64,000 nt of DNA from Streptomyces sp. WZ-12 (GTDB lineage Bacteria > Actinomycetota > Actinomycetes > Streptomycetales > Streptomycetaceae), in contig NZ_CP118574.1 of the NCBI RefSeq assembly GCF_028898845.1, positions 4,499,001 to 4,563,000 of the forward strand, given 5' to 3'. The notes beneath the pieces are model-generated. The model searched no databases and had not been told where the DNA came from. It saw only the letters and a list, made by a program, of their open reading frames with translations. Shown here piece after piece: positions 44,229 to 53,900 of the stretch. Position 1 is the stretch's first letter. The number at the start of each line of letters is the position of its first letter. The position numbers and the translations under genes were made by a program.

Positions 44229-44349
44229 GATTCCCCCCTTGTTCGCGACCGACCACGGTCGGCGGCCGTTCATTCCTGCGCCGGGCCGCGGTCGCGACCG
44301 CAACGCGGGCCCCGGGCTCGGGCCTCCCCGCCCAGCGATATTCCAACTG

Positions 44350-44388
44350 TGACATGTCGAGATTGGAAAGTCCAGCTTTGACGTGTCA
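44350..44388. promoter_or_regulatory. Inverted repeat in the PadR / carotenoid oxygenase divergent promoter region
   Basis: TGACATGTC (44350-44358) and GACGTGTCA (44380-44388) form a 9-bp inverted repeat with one mismatch and a 21-bp spacer, flanked by CAACTG and CAGTTG. It lies between the divergent membrane-protein and PadR genes. It is the best candidate for PadR binding. Confidence 0.5.
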
Positions 44389-44412
44389 GTTGTGGAAGGT
44401 AATGTGCGCTTC

Positions 44413-45027
44413 ATGAGCCTGAGACACGCGGTGCTGGGTCTGCTCGCCGAATCCCCGGCCAGCGGCTACGACTTGATGAAGCTGTTCAACGCCTCGCTGA
44501 GCAGCGTCTGGCCGGCGACCCAGAGCCAGGTGTACGGCGAGCTCAGCAAGCTCACGGCGGCCGGCCTGGTGGAGGTCACCGCCCACGGTCCGCGCGGTCG
44601 CAAGGAATACGCGATCACCGACGACGGTCTGGGGGAGCTGCGCCACTGGCTCACCGATGTCGCGCCCACCGGCGTCCAGCGCCACGACGGCCTGTTGAGG
44701 GTGTTCTTCCTCGGCATCCTCACGCCGCTTGAGGCACAGACGTATCTGCTCACGCAGGCCGAGAACGCCGCCCGAGCGCGCACCGGGTACGAGGAGACTG
44801 ACCGCACCTCGGAGTGGGACGACGAGATGATCTCCGTCTACGGGCGGATCGCGCTCGAATACGGCCTGCGAATGACCGCGACGATGGAGGAGTGGGCCCG
44901 CTGGGCCGCCGACGAGGTGACCAGCGCCAAGGCCGAGAAGGCCAGCGAACTGGCCCGCGCGCAGCACGGCGGGGAGCGGCAGAAGCAGGATGGAAAGCCG
45001 GAGGCGGAGCAGCGCCCCACGGGGTGA
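44413..45027 (+). CDS. PadR family transcriptional regulator
   Basis: A 204-residue PadR protein of the long subtype: winged HTH at residues 1-85 (SLRHAVLGLLAESPASGYDLMKLFN), then a helical dimerisation domain (about 100-180) and a charged tail. PadR proteins repress genes for phenolic or toxic compounds and release DNA on ligand binding. The ATG at 44413 gives the canonical family N-terminus; a GTG at 44383 would add ten residues. It is divergent from the membrane protein-carotenoid oxygenase pair, which it probably controls. Confidence 0.92.
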   Translation: MSLRHAVLGLLAESPASGYDLMKLFNASLSSVWPATQSQVYGELSKLTAAGLVEVTAHGPRGRKEYAITDDGLGELRHWLTDVAPTGVQRHDGLLRVFFLGILTPLEAQTYLLTQAENAARARTGYEETDRTSEWDDEMISVYGRIALEYGLRMTATMEEWARWAADEVTSAKAEKASELARAQHGGERQKQDGKPEAEQRPTG

Positions 45028-45192
45028 GGGCCTCGCCGGACGTGCGTCGCCGTGCGCCGGACCGGATCGGCATCGCCTCGACGCACGGGGCTGGGCGCCG
45101 GCGACCGAGCCACCCGAAGCGGTCGCGCGACACGCATTCCCCTTCTCCCTGGCGGGAGTTGACGGACGTGGTCGCCGGCAACGGCAGGCGGG

Positions 45193-45756
45193 TCAGAGTC
45201 CCGGTGCCCCCCACACGGGGAACCACCGGGCGAGATCCTTCTCGATGGTCAGATCGTTCCCGAGCATCGCCCGCACCTGGAGTTCGAGCGGATTGTCGCG
45301 CTTCTCGTCACCATCGGGCCGGGGCGCGAACGGGTAGAACGTGCCGCGCTTGTAGAGGTAGACCAGCGCCAGCGACCGCTGCCGCGCATCGCGGAAGCCG
45401 AGCAGCGAGCACAGCAGTTGCGGCCCGAACCCCGCCTCTTCCAGGGAGGTGTTGACCGCGTGGAGGTCGTTGACGACGCCCGCCACGTCCTCCGGCGCGT
45501 GCCGCACCAGCAGCCACGTATAGCCGTAGGCGTCCTGCGTGAACTCCACCGAACCGTCCAGGAGCGCACGCGCCTCCTCCTGGATCCGCGAGAAGGCGCC
45601 GCCCTCCACGCTCGCGAAGCACACCGACCCGAGCCCGGTGGGGGTGAAGTCGGCCGCGGCCTGGAGGGTGACCGCGGCCGACGGCAGCGCGAAGAGCTGA
45701 TCCAGATCCGGGCGTACCGGCTTGCTACGGCCGAGGATGGCGTCCAGAAATCCCAT
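45193..45756 (-). CDS. pspAB: PspA-associated protein PspAB
   Basis: A 187-residue soluble protein starting GFLDAILGRSKPVRPDLDQLFALPSA, the signature of actinobacterial PspAB. These proteins are linked genetically with PspA/phage-shock envelope stress and with the HtpX protease. Its place just downstream of htpX on the same strand (102 bp) supports this. AAGGAG precedes the ATG. The molecular role is not established. An imperfect parS palindrome lies in the gap between htpX and this gene. Confidence 0.85.
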   Translation of the reverse strand: MGFLDAILGRSKPVRPDLDQLFALPSAAVTLQAAADFTPTGLGSVCFASVEGGAFSRIQEEARALLDGSVEFTQDAYGYTWLLVRHAPEDVAGVVNDLHAVNTSLEEAGFGPQLLCSLLGFRDARQRSLALVYLYKRGTFYPFAPRPDGDEKRDNPLELQVRAMLGNDLTIEKDLARWFPVWGAPGL

Positions 45757-45801
45757 GCGCGGCTTACTCCTTGATTCGTTGCTGCGAGGGCGTCGTGGGA
45801 T

Positions 45802-45815
45802 GTTTCACGGGAAAC
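45802..45815. promoter_or_regulatory. parS-like site with one central change
   Basis: GTTTCACGGGAAAC differs from the parS consensus GTTTCACGTGAAAC only at the eighth base (T to G). It lies between htpX and pspAB. ParB might bind weakly; this is uncertain. Confidence 0.4.
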
Positions 45816-45858
45816 ATCGCCACCCGCCGACCTCCGTCGTCCCGCCGGGCGCTGCCGC

Positions 45859-46758
45859 TCACGGCCGCCCCAACTCCGCCGCTATCCGGCCGAGCTGGTC
45901 GAGCCGCTGCTCCAACGTGGGGTGCGAGGACAGCAGTTGGTTGAAGCTCTCCTTGTTGAACGCAGGGGCGAAGTAGAAGGCGTTGAACGGCTGGGCCTTG
46001 CGGAGGTCCTCGGTCGGGATCCGTGCGATCTGGCCGGTGACCTTCGTCAGGGCGGAGGCCAGCGCCGAGGGGCGGCCGGTCAGCAGGGCGGCGGCCCGGT
46101 CCGCGGACAGCTCGCGGTAGCGCGAGAGCAGCCTGGTGAGCAGGAAGCTGATGGCGTAGACGACGACGCTGACGGCGGTGACGACCAGCACGGCGATGGC
46201 GGCGTTCTGGTCCCGGTTGTTGCGGCCCACGCCGCTCCACAGGGCGGCGCGGGTGATGATGCCGGCCAGGACGCCGAGGAACGAGGCGATGGTCATCACC
46301 GCGACGTCGCGATGGGCGACATGGGAGAGCTCATGGGCCAGCACGCCCTCCAGTTCCTCCGGCTCCAGCCGCCTGAGCAGGCCGGTCGTGGCGCAGACCA
46401 TGGAGTTCTTCTGGTTACGGCCGGTGGCGAAGGCGTTCGGCACGTCCGACTCGGCGATCGCCACCCTCGGCTTGGGCATGTCGGCCAGCGCACACAGCCG
46501 GTCCACGGCGCCGTGCAGTTCGGGTGCCTGCTCCGGCGTGACCTCGCGCGCGCCCATGCTGAAGGCCGCGATCCGGTCGCTGTACCAGAACTGCGCGATG
46601 AACATGGCCCCCGCGATCAGCAACACCACCACCCAGGCGCCCTTGAGCAGCACCACCAACGCGCTGACGACCACGACGTACAGCAGTCCGATGAAGAACA
46701 TCGTCATGACCATGCGCGAGGTCAGCCCGCGGTCCGGGGCGAATCGGGTCTGTGCCAT
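45859..46758 (-). CDS. htpX: Membrane zinc metalloprotease HtpX
   Basis: A 299-residue M48 protease. The zinc motif HELSHVAH (HExxH) lies at about residue 140-147, with the third ligand Glu in SRYRELSADRAA. Two N-terminal helices (17-55) and two more (about 155-200) anchor it with the active site in the cytoplasm. It degrades misfolded membrane proteins. The ATG at 46758 follows GGAGGAG closely. It is co-directional with pspAB downstream. Confidence 0.94.
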   Translation of the reverse strand: MAQTRFAPDRGLTSRMVMTMFFIGLLYVVVVSALVVLLKGAWVVVLLIAGAMFIAQFWYSDRIAAFSMGAREVTPEQAPELHGAVDRLCALADMPKPRVAIAESDVPNAFATGRNQKNSMVCATTGLLRRLEPEELEGVLAHELSHVAHRDVAVMTIASFLGVLAGIITRAALWSGVGRNNRDQNAAIAVLVVTAVSVVVYAISFLLTRLLSRYRELSADRAAALLTGRPSALASALTKVTGQIARIPTEDLRKAQPFNAFYFAPAFNKESFNQLLSSHPTLEQRLDQLGRIAAELGRP

Positions 46759-46946
46759 GGCTCCTCCACAACGCACCGCACTTCGCGCAGTGCCCCGGCC
46801 CGGTCACCCGCTGTCCTCGCGCGCACCGGGCCCCACACACTGCGCCGCTGCCCTAATTCTCCCTCTTGATGGCTATATACCGGGTAAAGCCTCGGCCGGA
46901 TACCGAGGTGAACCAGGGCGCACGGACTGACGTCCTGGATGTACCG

Positions 46947-47843
46947 CTAGGCGCCGAGCTGTGCCAGCCCCTCGGTGGCAATCCGCTCGAAGACCGCCGG
47001 ATCGGCGGCGAAGATCGAATCGGCGATCGGCCAGTGGATCACCAGCTCGTCGATGCCCAACTCGGCGTGCCGGCCGGCGAAGTCCACGAAGGCGTCCAGG
47101 GAATCCAACGGCCGGTCCGGGGTGAAGCCGGTCAGCATGATCTTCCGCAGTTCGCCGAGGTCCCGGCCCTGGTCGGCGCACGCCTTCGCCAGCCCCTCGA
47201 TCTGCCCGCGGATGGCGTCACGGGACTCCTCCGGCGTGCCGCCCGCGTTCGAGACCTTGGGGTCACCGGTCGTCACCCACGCCTGGCCGTGGCGGGCCGC
47301 CAGCTTCAGCCCGCGGGGGCCGGTGGCCGCCACCGCGAACGGCAGCCGCGGTCGCTGCACGCAGCCGGGGACGTTGCGCGCCTCGTCGGCGGAGTAGTGC
47401 GTGCCCTCGTACGTGACGGCGTCCTGGGTCAGCAGCCGATCCAGCAGGGCGGTGAACTCGGCGAAGCGGTCGGCCCGTTCACGCGGCGACCAGGGCTCCT
47501 GGCCGAGCGCCGTCGCGTCGAAACCGTTGCCGCCGGCGCCGATGCCCAGCGTGACCCGGCCCTGGCTGATGTCGTCCAGCGAGATCAGTTCCTTGGCGAG
47601 GGTGACCGGGTGGCGGAAGTTCGGCGAGGTGACGAGGGTGCCCAGGCGTATCCGGGAGGTCGCGGCGGCGGCCGCGGTCAACGTCGGGAGGGCGCCGAAC
47701 CACGTGAGGTCGCGGAAGCTCCGCCAGGACAGGTGGTCATAGGTGTACGCGGCGTGGAAACCCAGCTCCTCGGCGCGCTGCCACGCCTCCTTCCCGCCCT
47801 CGGACCAACGGCGGACGGGCAGGATCACAGTGCTCAGTCGCAT
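46947..47843 (-). CDS. LLM class (luciferase-like) flavin/F420-dependent oxidoreductase
   Basis: A 298-residue TIM-barrel oxidoreductase of the bacterial luciferase superfamily. Segments AEELGFHAAYTYDHLSW, RIRLGTLVTSPNFRHPVTLAKE and GRVTLGIGAGGNGFDA are typical; the last binds the cofactor phosphate. Streptomyces makes F420, so either FMN or F420 could be used. TACGCT sits 7 bp before the ATG, suggesting a leaderless mRNA. It is divergent from a HAD gene, with an 11-bp inverted repeat between them. The substrate is unknown. Confidence 0.88.
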   Translation of the reverse strand: MRLSTVILPVRRWSEGGKEAWQRAEELGFHAAYTYDHLSWRSFRDLTWFGALPTLTAAAAATSRIRLGTLVTSPNFRHPVTLAKELISLDDISQGRVTLGIGAGGNGFDATALGQEPWSPRERADRFAEFTALLDRLLTQDAVTYEGTHYSADEARNVPGCVQRPRLPFAVAATGPRGLKLAARHGQAWVTTGDPKVSNAGGTPEESRDAIRGQIEGLAKACADQGRDLGELRKIMLTGFTPDRPLDSLDAFVDFAGRHAELGIDELVIHWPIADSIFAADPAVFERIATEGLAQLGA

Positions 47844-47852
47844 GTCCCCGAG

Positions 47853-47882
47853 CGTACGGGGCTCCCGCGGAAGCCCCGTACG
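47853..47882. promoter_or_regulatory. Perfect inverted repeat between divergent LLM and HAD genes
   Basis: CGTACGGGGCT (47853-47863) and AGCCCCGTACG (47872-47882) form a perfect 11-bp inverted repeat with an 8-bp spacer. One arm overlaps the proposed -10 (TACGCT) of the LLM gene. It could be an operator or a stem-loop in a HAD-side leader. Confidence 0.45.
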
Positions 47883-47955
47883 GCCACGTCTCGCCCCGGG
47901 CTCGTGCGGGCCACCCACCGCATGCCCCTACGTACCGGTACGCGAAGATGAGCCC

Positions 47956-48900
47956 GTGACTGATGCCTCCGCCACGCCGCCCCGGCCCATCCGGCTGATC
48001 GCCACCGACCTCGACGGCACGCTGCTGCACGACGACAAGAGGGTCTCCGACCGGACCATCGCCGCGCTGGCCGCCGCGGAGGAGGCGGGCATCGAGGTGT
48101 TCTTCGTCACCGGGCGGCCGGCCCGCTGGATGGACGTGGTCAGCGACCATGTGCACGGCCACGGCCTGGCGATCTGCGCGAACGGCGCCGCCGTCGTCGA
48201 TCTGCACCGGGGCAACCGGATCGTGGAGGTCAGCCCCCTCGACCAGAAGGTGGCGCTCGACGTCGTCCACGCCCTGCGCGAGGCGGCCCCCGGCTCCTCC
48301 TTCGCCGTCGAGCGGACCGGCGGCATCCACTACGAGCCGCAGTACCCGCCCTTCCTCCTCGACCCGGCCGCGGTGATAGCACCGGCGGAGGAGCTGCTCT
48401 CCGAGGATTTCACCGCGCCGTCGTGCCCCGCTCCGGAGGACGGCGCCGGCACGGACGGCCCCTTCTCGGCCGACGCCGAGGCAACCGGATCGGACGCGGG
48501 AACCGCGGCGGTCGACGGCGCCGAGCAGCCCGTGCTCAAGCTGCTGGCGCACCACCCCGACCTCGACCCCGACGCCTTCCTCACGCTGGCCCGAGCCACC
48601 GCGGGCCACCTGGCGTCCTTCACCCGGTCCAGCCCCACCGCCCTCCTGGAGATCAGCGGCCTGGGCGTCAGCAAGGCCGGCACCCTCGCCCGCTGTTGCG
48701 CGGAGCGGGGGATCGCGCCGGACGAGGTCGTCGCCTTCGGAGACATGCCGAACGACATCGAGATGCTCACCTGGGCCGGCACCTCGTATGCCATGGCCAA
48801 CGCCCACCCCGACGTGCTGGCGGTCACCACCCACCGCACGGAGTCCAACAACGACGACGGCGTCGCCCTCGCCATCGAGCGGATTCTTCAGGAGCGTTGA
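47956..48900 (+). CDS. HAD superfamily hydrolase, Cof/IIB type
   Basis: A 314-residue phosphatase with motif I DLDGTLLHDD, motif II FVTGRPA, the Lys in LGVSKAGT and motif [13 protein letters not shown]. It is a relative of the HAD encoded after serS. It differs by an acidic Ala/Gly/Asp-rich insert of about 35 residues in the cap (near residues 152-190) that should be disordered. It starts at GTG 47956 without an obvious ribosome site. The parS array lies in the gap after its stop. The substrate is unknown. Confidence 0.9.
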   Translation: MTDASATPPRPIRLIATDLDGTLLHDDKRVSDRTIAALAAAEEAGIEVFFVTGRPARWMDVVSDHVHGHGLAICANGAAVVDLHRGNRIVEVSPLDQKVALDVVHALREAAPGSSFAVERTGGIHYEPQYPPFLLDPAAVIAPAEELLSEDFTAPSCPAPEDGAGTDGPFSADAEATGSDAGTAAVDGAEQPVLKLLAHHPDLDPDAFLTLARATAGHLASFTRSSPTALLEISGLGVSKAGTLARCCAERGIAPDEVVAFGDMPNDIEMLTWAGTSYAMANAHPDVLAVTTHRTESNNDDGVALAIERILQER

Positions 48901-48949
48901 GCCGCCGCCGGAAACGACCGGAGAGTCGCCGGGAGAGGCGACAATCGTG

Positions 48950-49081
48950 GTTTCACGTGAAACCACAGGCGGACAGGGCAGGTTGAGTTGTTTCACGTGA
49001 AACGGCACGCCATTCTCCAGCGCCTTCGTTTCACGTGAAACGCGTCAACTCCCGGAAAAGGGCGATGGTTTCACGTGAAAC
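48950..49081. promoter_or_regulatory. Array of four perfect parS sites
   Basis: Four exact copies of the ParB-binding palindrome GTTTCACGTGAAAC lie at 48950-48963, 48990-49003, 49028-49041 and 49068-49081, spaced 40, 38 and 40 bp (close to four helical turns). ParB loads at such sites to segregate origins; in Streptomyces about 20 sites surround oriC. They fill the gap between the HAD gene and the convergent kinase gene. Confidence 0.96.
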
Positions 49082-49110
49082 CGCGCCTGGCCGGCCAAGG
49101 CCCCGCTCCC

Positions 49111-50856
49111 TCACCGCGGCGCCTCCCACCTCACCATCGTCCCCCCGCCGCCCTCGCCCAGCCCGGGCCCGTAGGTGCTCGAACCGCCCAGCGACTCCGC
49201 CCGCTTGGCGAGGTTCTTCAGACCGCTGCGGCGACCGCCCTCCGCGATCCCCACCCCGTCGTCCGCGACGGTCAACCGGACTCCGGGGGTGCCGTCCGGC
49301 AAGCTGATCGTCGCGTCCACCACCACCTCGATCCGGGTCGCCCCGGCGTGCCGGAAGGCGTTCGACAGCGCCTCGCGCAGCGCGGCGATCAGGTTCTTCC
49401 CGGCCAGTTCGCTGACCTTGGCATCGACCGGACCGAAGAACTGCGCCGAGGGCTGGAAGCCGAGCGGCACGGCGGCGGTGCCGATCTCCCGCAGGACCCG
49501 GGTCTGTAGCCCCGACGGCGCCTCGGCGGGGCTCTGTTGAAGGGCGAAGATCGCGGTCCTGATCTCCTGGATGGTGATGTCGAGTTCGTCGATGGCCTTG
49601 CCGACGCGGCCCGCTACTTCCGGCACCACGGTTCGGCGCTGGGCGCTCTCCAGCACCATCCCCGTCGCGAACAGCCGCTGGATCACGAGGTCGTGCAGGT
49701 CGCGGGCGATCCGGTCGCGGTCCTCGAAGACCGCCAGCCGCTCCCGGTCGCGCTGGGCGTCGGCCAGCACCAGCGCCAGCGCGGCCTGTGCGGCGAACTG
49801 CGTGGCCAGGGTCCGCTCGGCGGCGGAGAACGGGCGGGCGCCGCGGGCCCGTGGCGTGGCGAGGGTGCCCAGCACCCGCCCCCCGCTCTTGAGCGGCAGC
49901 ATCATGCTCGGCCCGTAGCGCGGCGCGAGGTTGGTGACCATCCGCGGATCGCTGGCCGAATCGTCCACGAACACCGGGTCCCCGGCGAGGAGTTGCTCGG
50001 TCACGGGGCTGTCCCGCGGGATCTGGGTGCCGATGATCCCGGTCGGGTCGTCGGCCGACACCGCAACGATCTCCAACCCGCCGTCCTCGTCGGGCAGCAG
50101 TACGATGCCGGCCGCCGAATCCGCCAGCTTCCGGGCCTGCTCGGCGACCACCGCGAGCGCGTCATCGACGTCGCTGCCGGCGAGCAGCTCGGTGGTCACC
50201 GCCACCGAGCCGTCGATCCACCGCTCCCGGTGCCGGGCCGCCGCGTACAAGCGGGCGTTGCCGATCGCGATGCCCGCCTCGGTCGCCAGTACCCGCACCA
50301 TGTGCAGGTCCTCTTCGCTGAACTCCCCGCCGCGCTTCTCGGTCAGATAGAGATTGCCGAAGATCTCGCCCTGGACGCGGATCGGGACACCCAGGAACGA
50401 GCGCATCGGCGGGTGACCCGGCGGGAACCCGGCCGAGCGCGGGTCCTTGGTGAGATCGGCCAGCCGCACCGGCTTCGGATCGTGGATCAGCGCGCCGAGC
50501 AGGCCCTTGTGTCCGTCGGGCAGCGCGCCGATCCGCTCGTGCTGCTCCCCGGTCACGCCGTAGGTCACGAAGTCCGACAGCCCCTCCCGGGCGTCGTCGA
50601 TGATCCCGATCGCCGCATAGCGCGCATGGGCGAGCTCGGCGGCGGTCTCCACGATCCGGTCCAGCGTGATGTGCAGGTCCAACCCCGCGCCGATGGTGCG
50701 CATCGCCTCCAGCAACTGCGGCACCCGCGCGGTCAGCTTGGACGACAGCCCCTGGAGGCTGCGGGTGGCCTCAGTGGCGGCGTCCATGGGGTCCGGGTGC
50801 TCGCCGCTGCGCGCGGGGTCCGCGGGGTCTGGAGGCGATCCTGCCGTGGCTGCCAT
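49111..50856 (-). CDS. GAF-GAF sensor histidine kinase, DosS/DevS-like
   Basis: A 581-residue soluble kinase. GAF-A covers about residues 62-205, GAF-B about 225-365, the HisKA_3 dimerisation helix has DRDRIARDLHDLVIQ (phosphoacceptor His388), and an HATPase_c domain (DDGVGI) ends the protein. His148 and Tyr170 have the same spacing (22) as the haem ligand His149 and Tyr171 of mycobacterial DosS, in the same HPPM..FLG context. A haem-based redox or oxygen sensor is therefore likely. No response regulator is adjacent, so it is an orphan kinase. TAGGCT 6 nt before the ATG suggests a leaderless mRNA. It lies downstream of cydDC on the same strand (107 bp). Confidence 0.9.
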   Translation of the reverse strand: MAATAGSPPDPADPARSGEHPDPMDAATEATRSLQGLSSKLTARVPQLLEAMRTIGAGLDLHITLDRIVETAAELAHARYAAIGIIDDAREGLSDFVTYGVTGEQHERIGALPDGHKGLLGALIHDPKPVRLADLTKDPRSAGFPPGHPPMRSFLGVPIRVQGEIFGNLYLTEKRGGEFSEEDLHMVRVLATEAGIAIGNARLYAAARHRERWIDGSVAVTTELLAGSDVDDALAVVAEQARKLADSAAGIVLLPDEDGGLEIVAVSADDPTGIIGTQIPRDSPVTEQLLAGDPVFVDDSASDPRMVTNLAPRYGPSMMLPLKSGGRVLGTLATPRARGARPFSAAERTLATQFAAQAALALVLADAQRDRERLAVFEDRDRIARDLHDLVIQRLFATGMVLESAQRRTVVPEVAGRVGKAIDELDITIQEIRTAIFALQQSPAEAPSGLQTRVLREIGTAAVPLGFQPSAQFFGPVDAKVSELAGKNLIAALREALSNAFRHAGATRIEVVVDATISLPDGTPGVRLTVADDGVGIAEGGRRSGLKNLAKRAESLGGSSTYGPGLGEGGGGTMVRWEAPR

Positions 50857-50963
50857 GCCCCGAGCCTAATAAGGGCGCATTTCAGAGGAAAGCTCAGTTA
50901 TGCGACACCGTCCGGTGGGGCGGTGGCCCGGGCGACGGCGCACGCCGCTGCCCCGCCCCCGCC

Positions 50964-53900
50964 TCACGCGGACGCGGGCACCCCGGCGAGCTCACGGCCT
51001 CCGGCGGACACCATCCGCGGGTACGCCGCGTCCACCGCCCGCTCGCGCTCCAGCATCCGCCGGAACGGACCGTCGGCCGCGGCCAGCTCCGCGTAGGTGC
51101 CGCGCTGCGTCACCCGGCCCCGGTCCAGGACGAGCACCTCGTCGACCGCGTCCAGACCGGCGAGCCGATGCGTGATCAGCAGCGTCGTCCGGCCCTCGGT
51201 GGCGGCCAGCAGATCGGCGGTCAGCGCGTCGGCGGTGGCCAGGTCGAGATGTTCCGCGGGCTCGTCCAGCACCAGCACCGGGAAGTCCGCGAGCAACGCG
51301 CGGGCCAGGGCCAACCGCTGCCGCTGGCCGCCGGACAGCCGCGCGCCGTGCTCCCCGACCATGGTGTCCAGCCCGTCGGGCAGCCCGCGCACCCAGTCCG
51401 CCAGCCGCGCCCGGCCGAGCGCCTCCCAGAGGTCCTGGTCGTCCGCGGTGCCCGGGCTGCCGCCGCGGTCCCGCCGGGCCAGCCGGAGGTTCTCCCGCAG
51501 CGAGCTGTCGAAGAGGTGCGCATCCTGCGCGCACAGCCCGACCAGCCGCCGGACCGCCTCGCCGGCCAGTTCCTCGGCGTCCGTCCCGGCCAGCGTGTAC
51601 GCCCCCGACTCCCGGTCCAGGAAGCGCAGCAGCACCTGCGCGAGCGTGGTCTTGCCAGAGCCGGACGGCCCGACGACGGCGAGCCGGCGGCCCGGGGCGA
51701 GCGTGAGGTCGACGCCGTCCAACGCCGGGACCTCCTGGCCGGGGTGACGTGCGGTCAGTCCGTTCAGGACCAGCGGGAACGGCGTCGCGGGCGCGGTCGT
51801 CGGGGCGTCCGGCTCGCGGACCGGCGCCGGGGCGTCCAGCACCTCGAAGACCCGCTCGGCGGCGTGCCGGGTGCGCCGGCGGTACTGCGCGGCCAGCGGC
51901 AGACCGGCCACCGCCTCGAACGCGGCGAGCGGGACCAGCACGATCACGGCCAGTTCCACGCCCGCCAGCCGGCCCGCGTGCACCCCCTGGATGCCGACCA
52001 CCGCGGCGGCGGCCACGGTCAGCCCGCACAGCAGCGCCGACAGCCCGGCGCCGGCACCGGCCGCGGCGGCCGAGCGGGACGCGATCCGGGTCAGGTCCCG
52101 GTCAGCGCGGCGCACCGCCTCCGTACGGGCCCCGAGGGCACCGGCGACCGTCAACTCGGCGGTCCCGGTGAGGAGATCGACGACGCGGGTGGCGAGCGTC
52201 CCGCGGGCCGGCGCAAGTCGCCGCTCCGCGCGCCGCGCCAGCGCACTCGACAGCGCCGGCACCGCGGCACCGGCGAGCAGCAGCCCGACGGCGAGGATCA
52301 CCCCGGCCTCCAGTAGCAGCCAGCCGGTGAAGGCGACGGTGCCCGCGCCGACCACCACCGCCGCCCCGACGGGCAGCAGCCAACGCAGGAAGTAGTCCTG
52401 CACCGCGTCGACATCGGCCACCAGCCGCGACAGCAGATCGCCGCGGCGGCGCTCCTTGAGCCCGGCCGGCGCCAGGCGCTCCAGCCGCCGGAAGACGGCC
52501 ACCCGTACATCGGCCAGCATCCGGAACACCGCGTCGTGCGCCACCAACCGCTCCGCGTACCGGAACACCGCCCGGCCGATGCCGAACGCCCTGGTCGCGG
52601 TCACCGCCACCATCAGATAGAGCACCGGCGGCTCCTGCGAGGCCCGCGAGATCAGCCAGCCGGAGGTCGCCATCAGTCCGACCGCGCTGCCCAGCGCCAG
52701 GCTGCCGAGCAGCAGCGCCAGCCCGAAGCGCGCCCGCCGGGCCCGGGCCAGGCCGCGCAGCCGCCGCAACGCGGAGCGCGGCGCCGAAACCGGGGCGGAA
52801 ACGGGCCCGGTATCGCCGGCCGGCACCGTCCCGGATTCCGCCACCGGGCCCGGCTCGGCCGGAACCTCCGGGGCACCGGCCGCCGGCGCCTTCGCGGCCA
52901 CCGGTTCCGCCGTCCCTGTGCCCTCCTCCGGCGCCACCAACCGCACCGTCCGGTCGGCCATCGCCAGCAGCGCCGGCCGGTGGACCACCATCAACACCGT
53001 CCGCCCGGCCGCGAGCCGGCCGACGGCCTCGACCAGCGCCTGCTCGGTCTCGCCGTCCAGATTGGCGGTGGGCTCGTCGAGCAGCACGATCGGGCGGTCA
53101 GCGAGGAAGGCCCGGGCGAGCGCGATGCGCTGCCGCTGGCCGGCGGAGAGCCCGGCGCCGGACTCCCCGAGCCGGGTGGCCGCGCCGGCGGGCAGGGCGT
53201 CGACGAAGTCCAGCGCCCCGGCCTCGTCCAGGGCGGCGCGGACCGCGGCGTCATCGGCGTCCGGCCGCACCAGTCGGACGTTCTCGGCGATGGAGCCGGC
53301 GAAGAGGTGCGGATGCTGCGGCACCCAGGCGATCCGGCGGCGCCAGTCGTCGGGGGAGAGGCCGGCGATATCCCGCCCGTCGACGCGGACCCGCCCCTCG
53401 GACGGCTCGGTGAAGCCGAGCACCACGCTCAGCAGCGTGGACTTGCCGGCGCCGGAGGGCCCGACCAGGGCAACGGTCTCGCCGGGCCGGACCTCGAAGG
53501 AGGTCGCCGGCAGCGAGGCGGCGGCGCGGCCGGGATGGCGGACCACCAGCCCCTCGACGGACAGCCCGGTGCCCTCGGGCGCGGGCGCGGTGCCGGGCGT
53601 CCGCGGCCGGGTCTCCAACACGGCGAAGATCTCCTCCGCCGCCGAGAGCCCCTCGGCCGCGGCGTGGTACTGCGCCCCCACCTGCCGCAGCGGCAGATAC
53701 GCCTCGGGCGCCAGCACCAGCACCATCAGCCCCGTGTAGAGGTCGAGTTCACCGTTCACCAGGCGCATGCCGATGCCGACCGCGACCAGGGCCACGGAGA
53801 TGGTGGCGAGGAGTTCGAGGGCGAAGGACGAGAGGAACGCGATCCGCAGGGTGCGCAGGGTGGCCCGGCGGTACTGGCTGGTGATCGCGCGGATGGAGGC

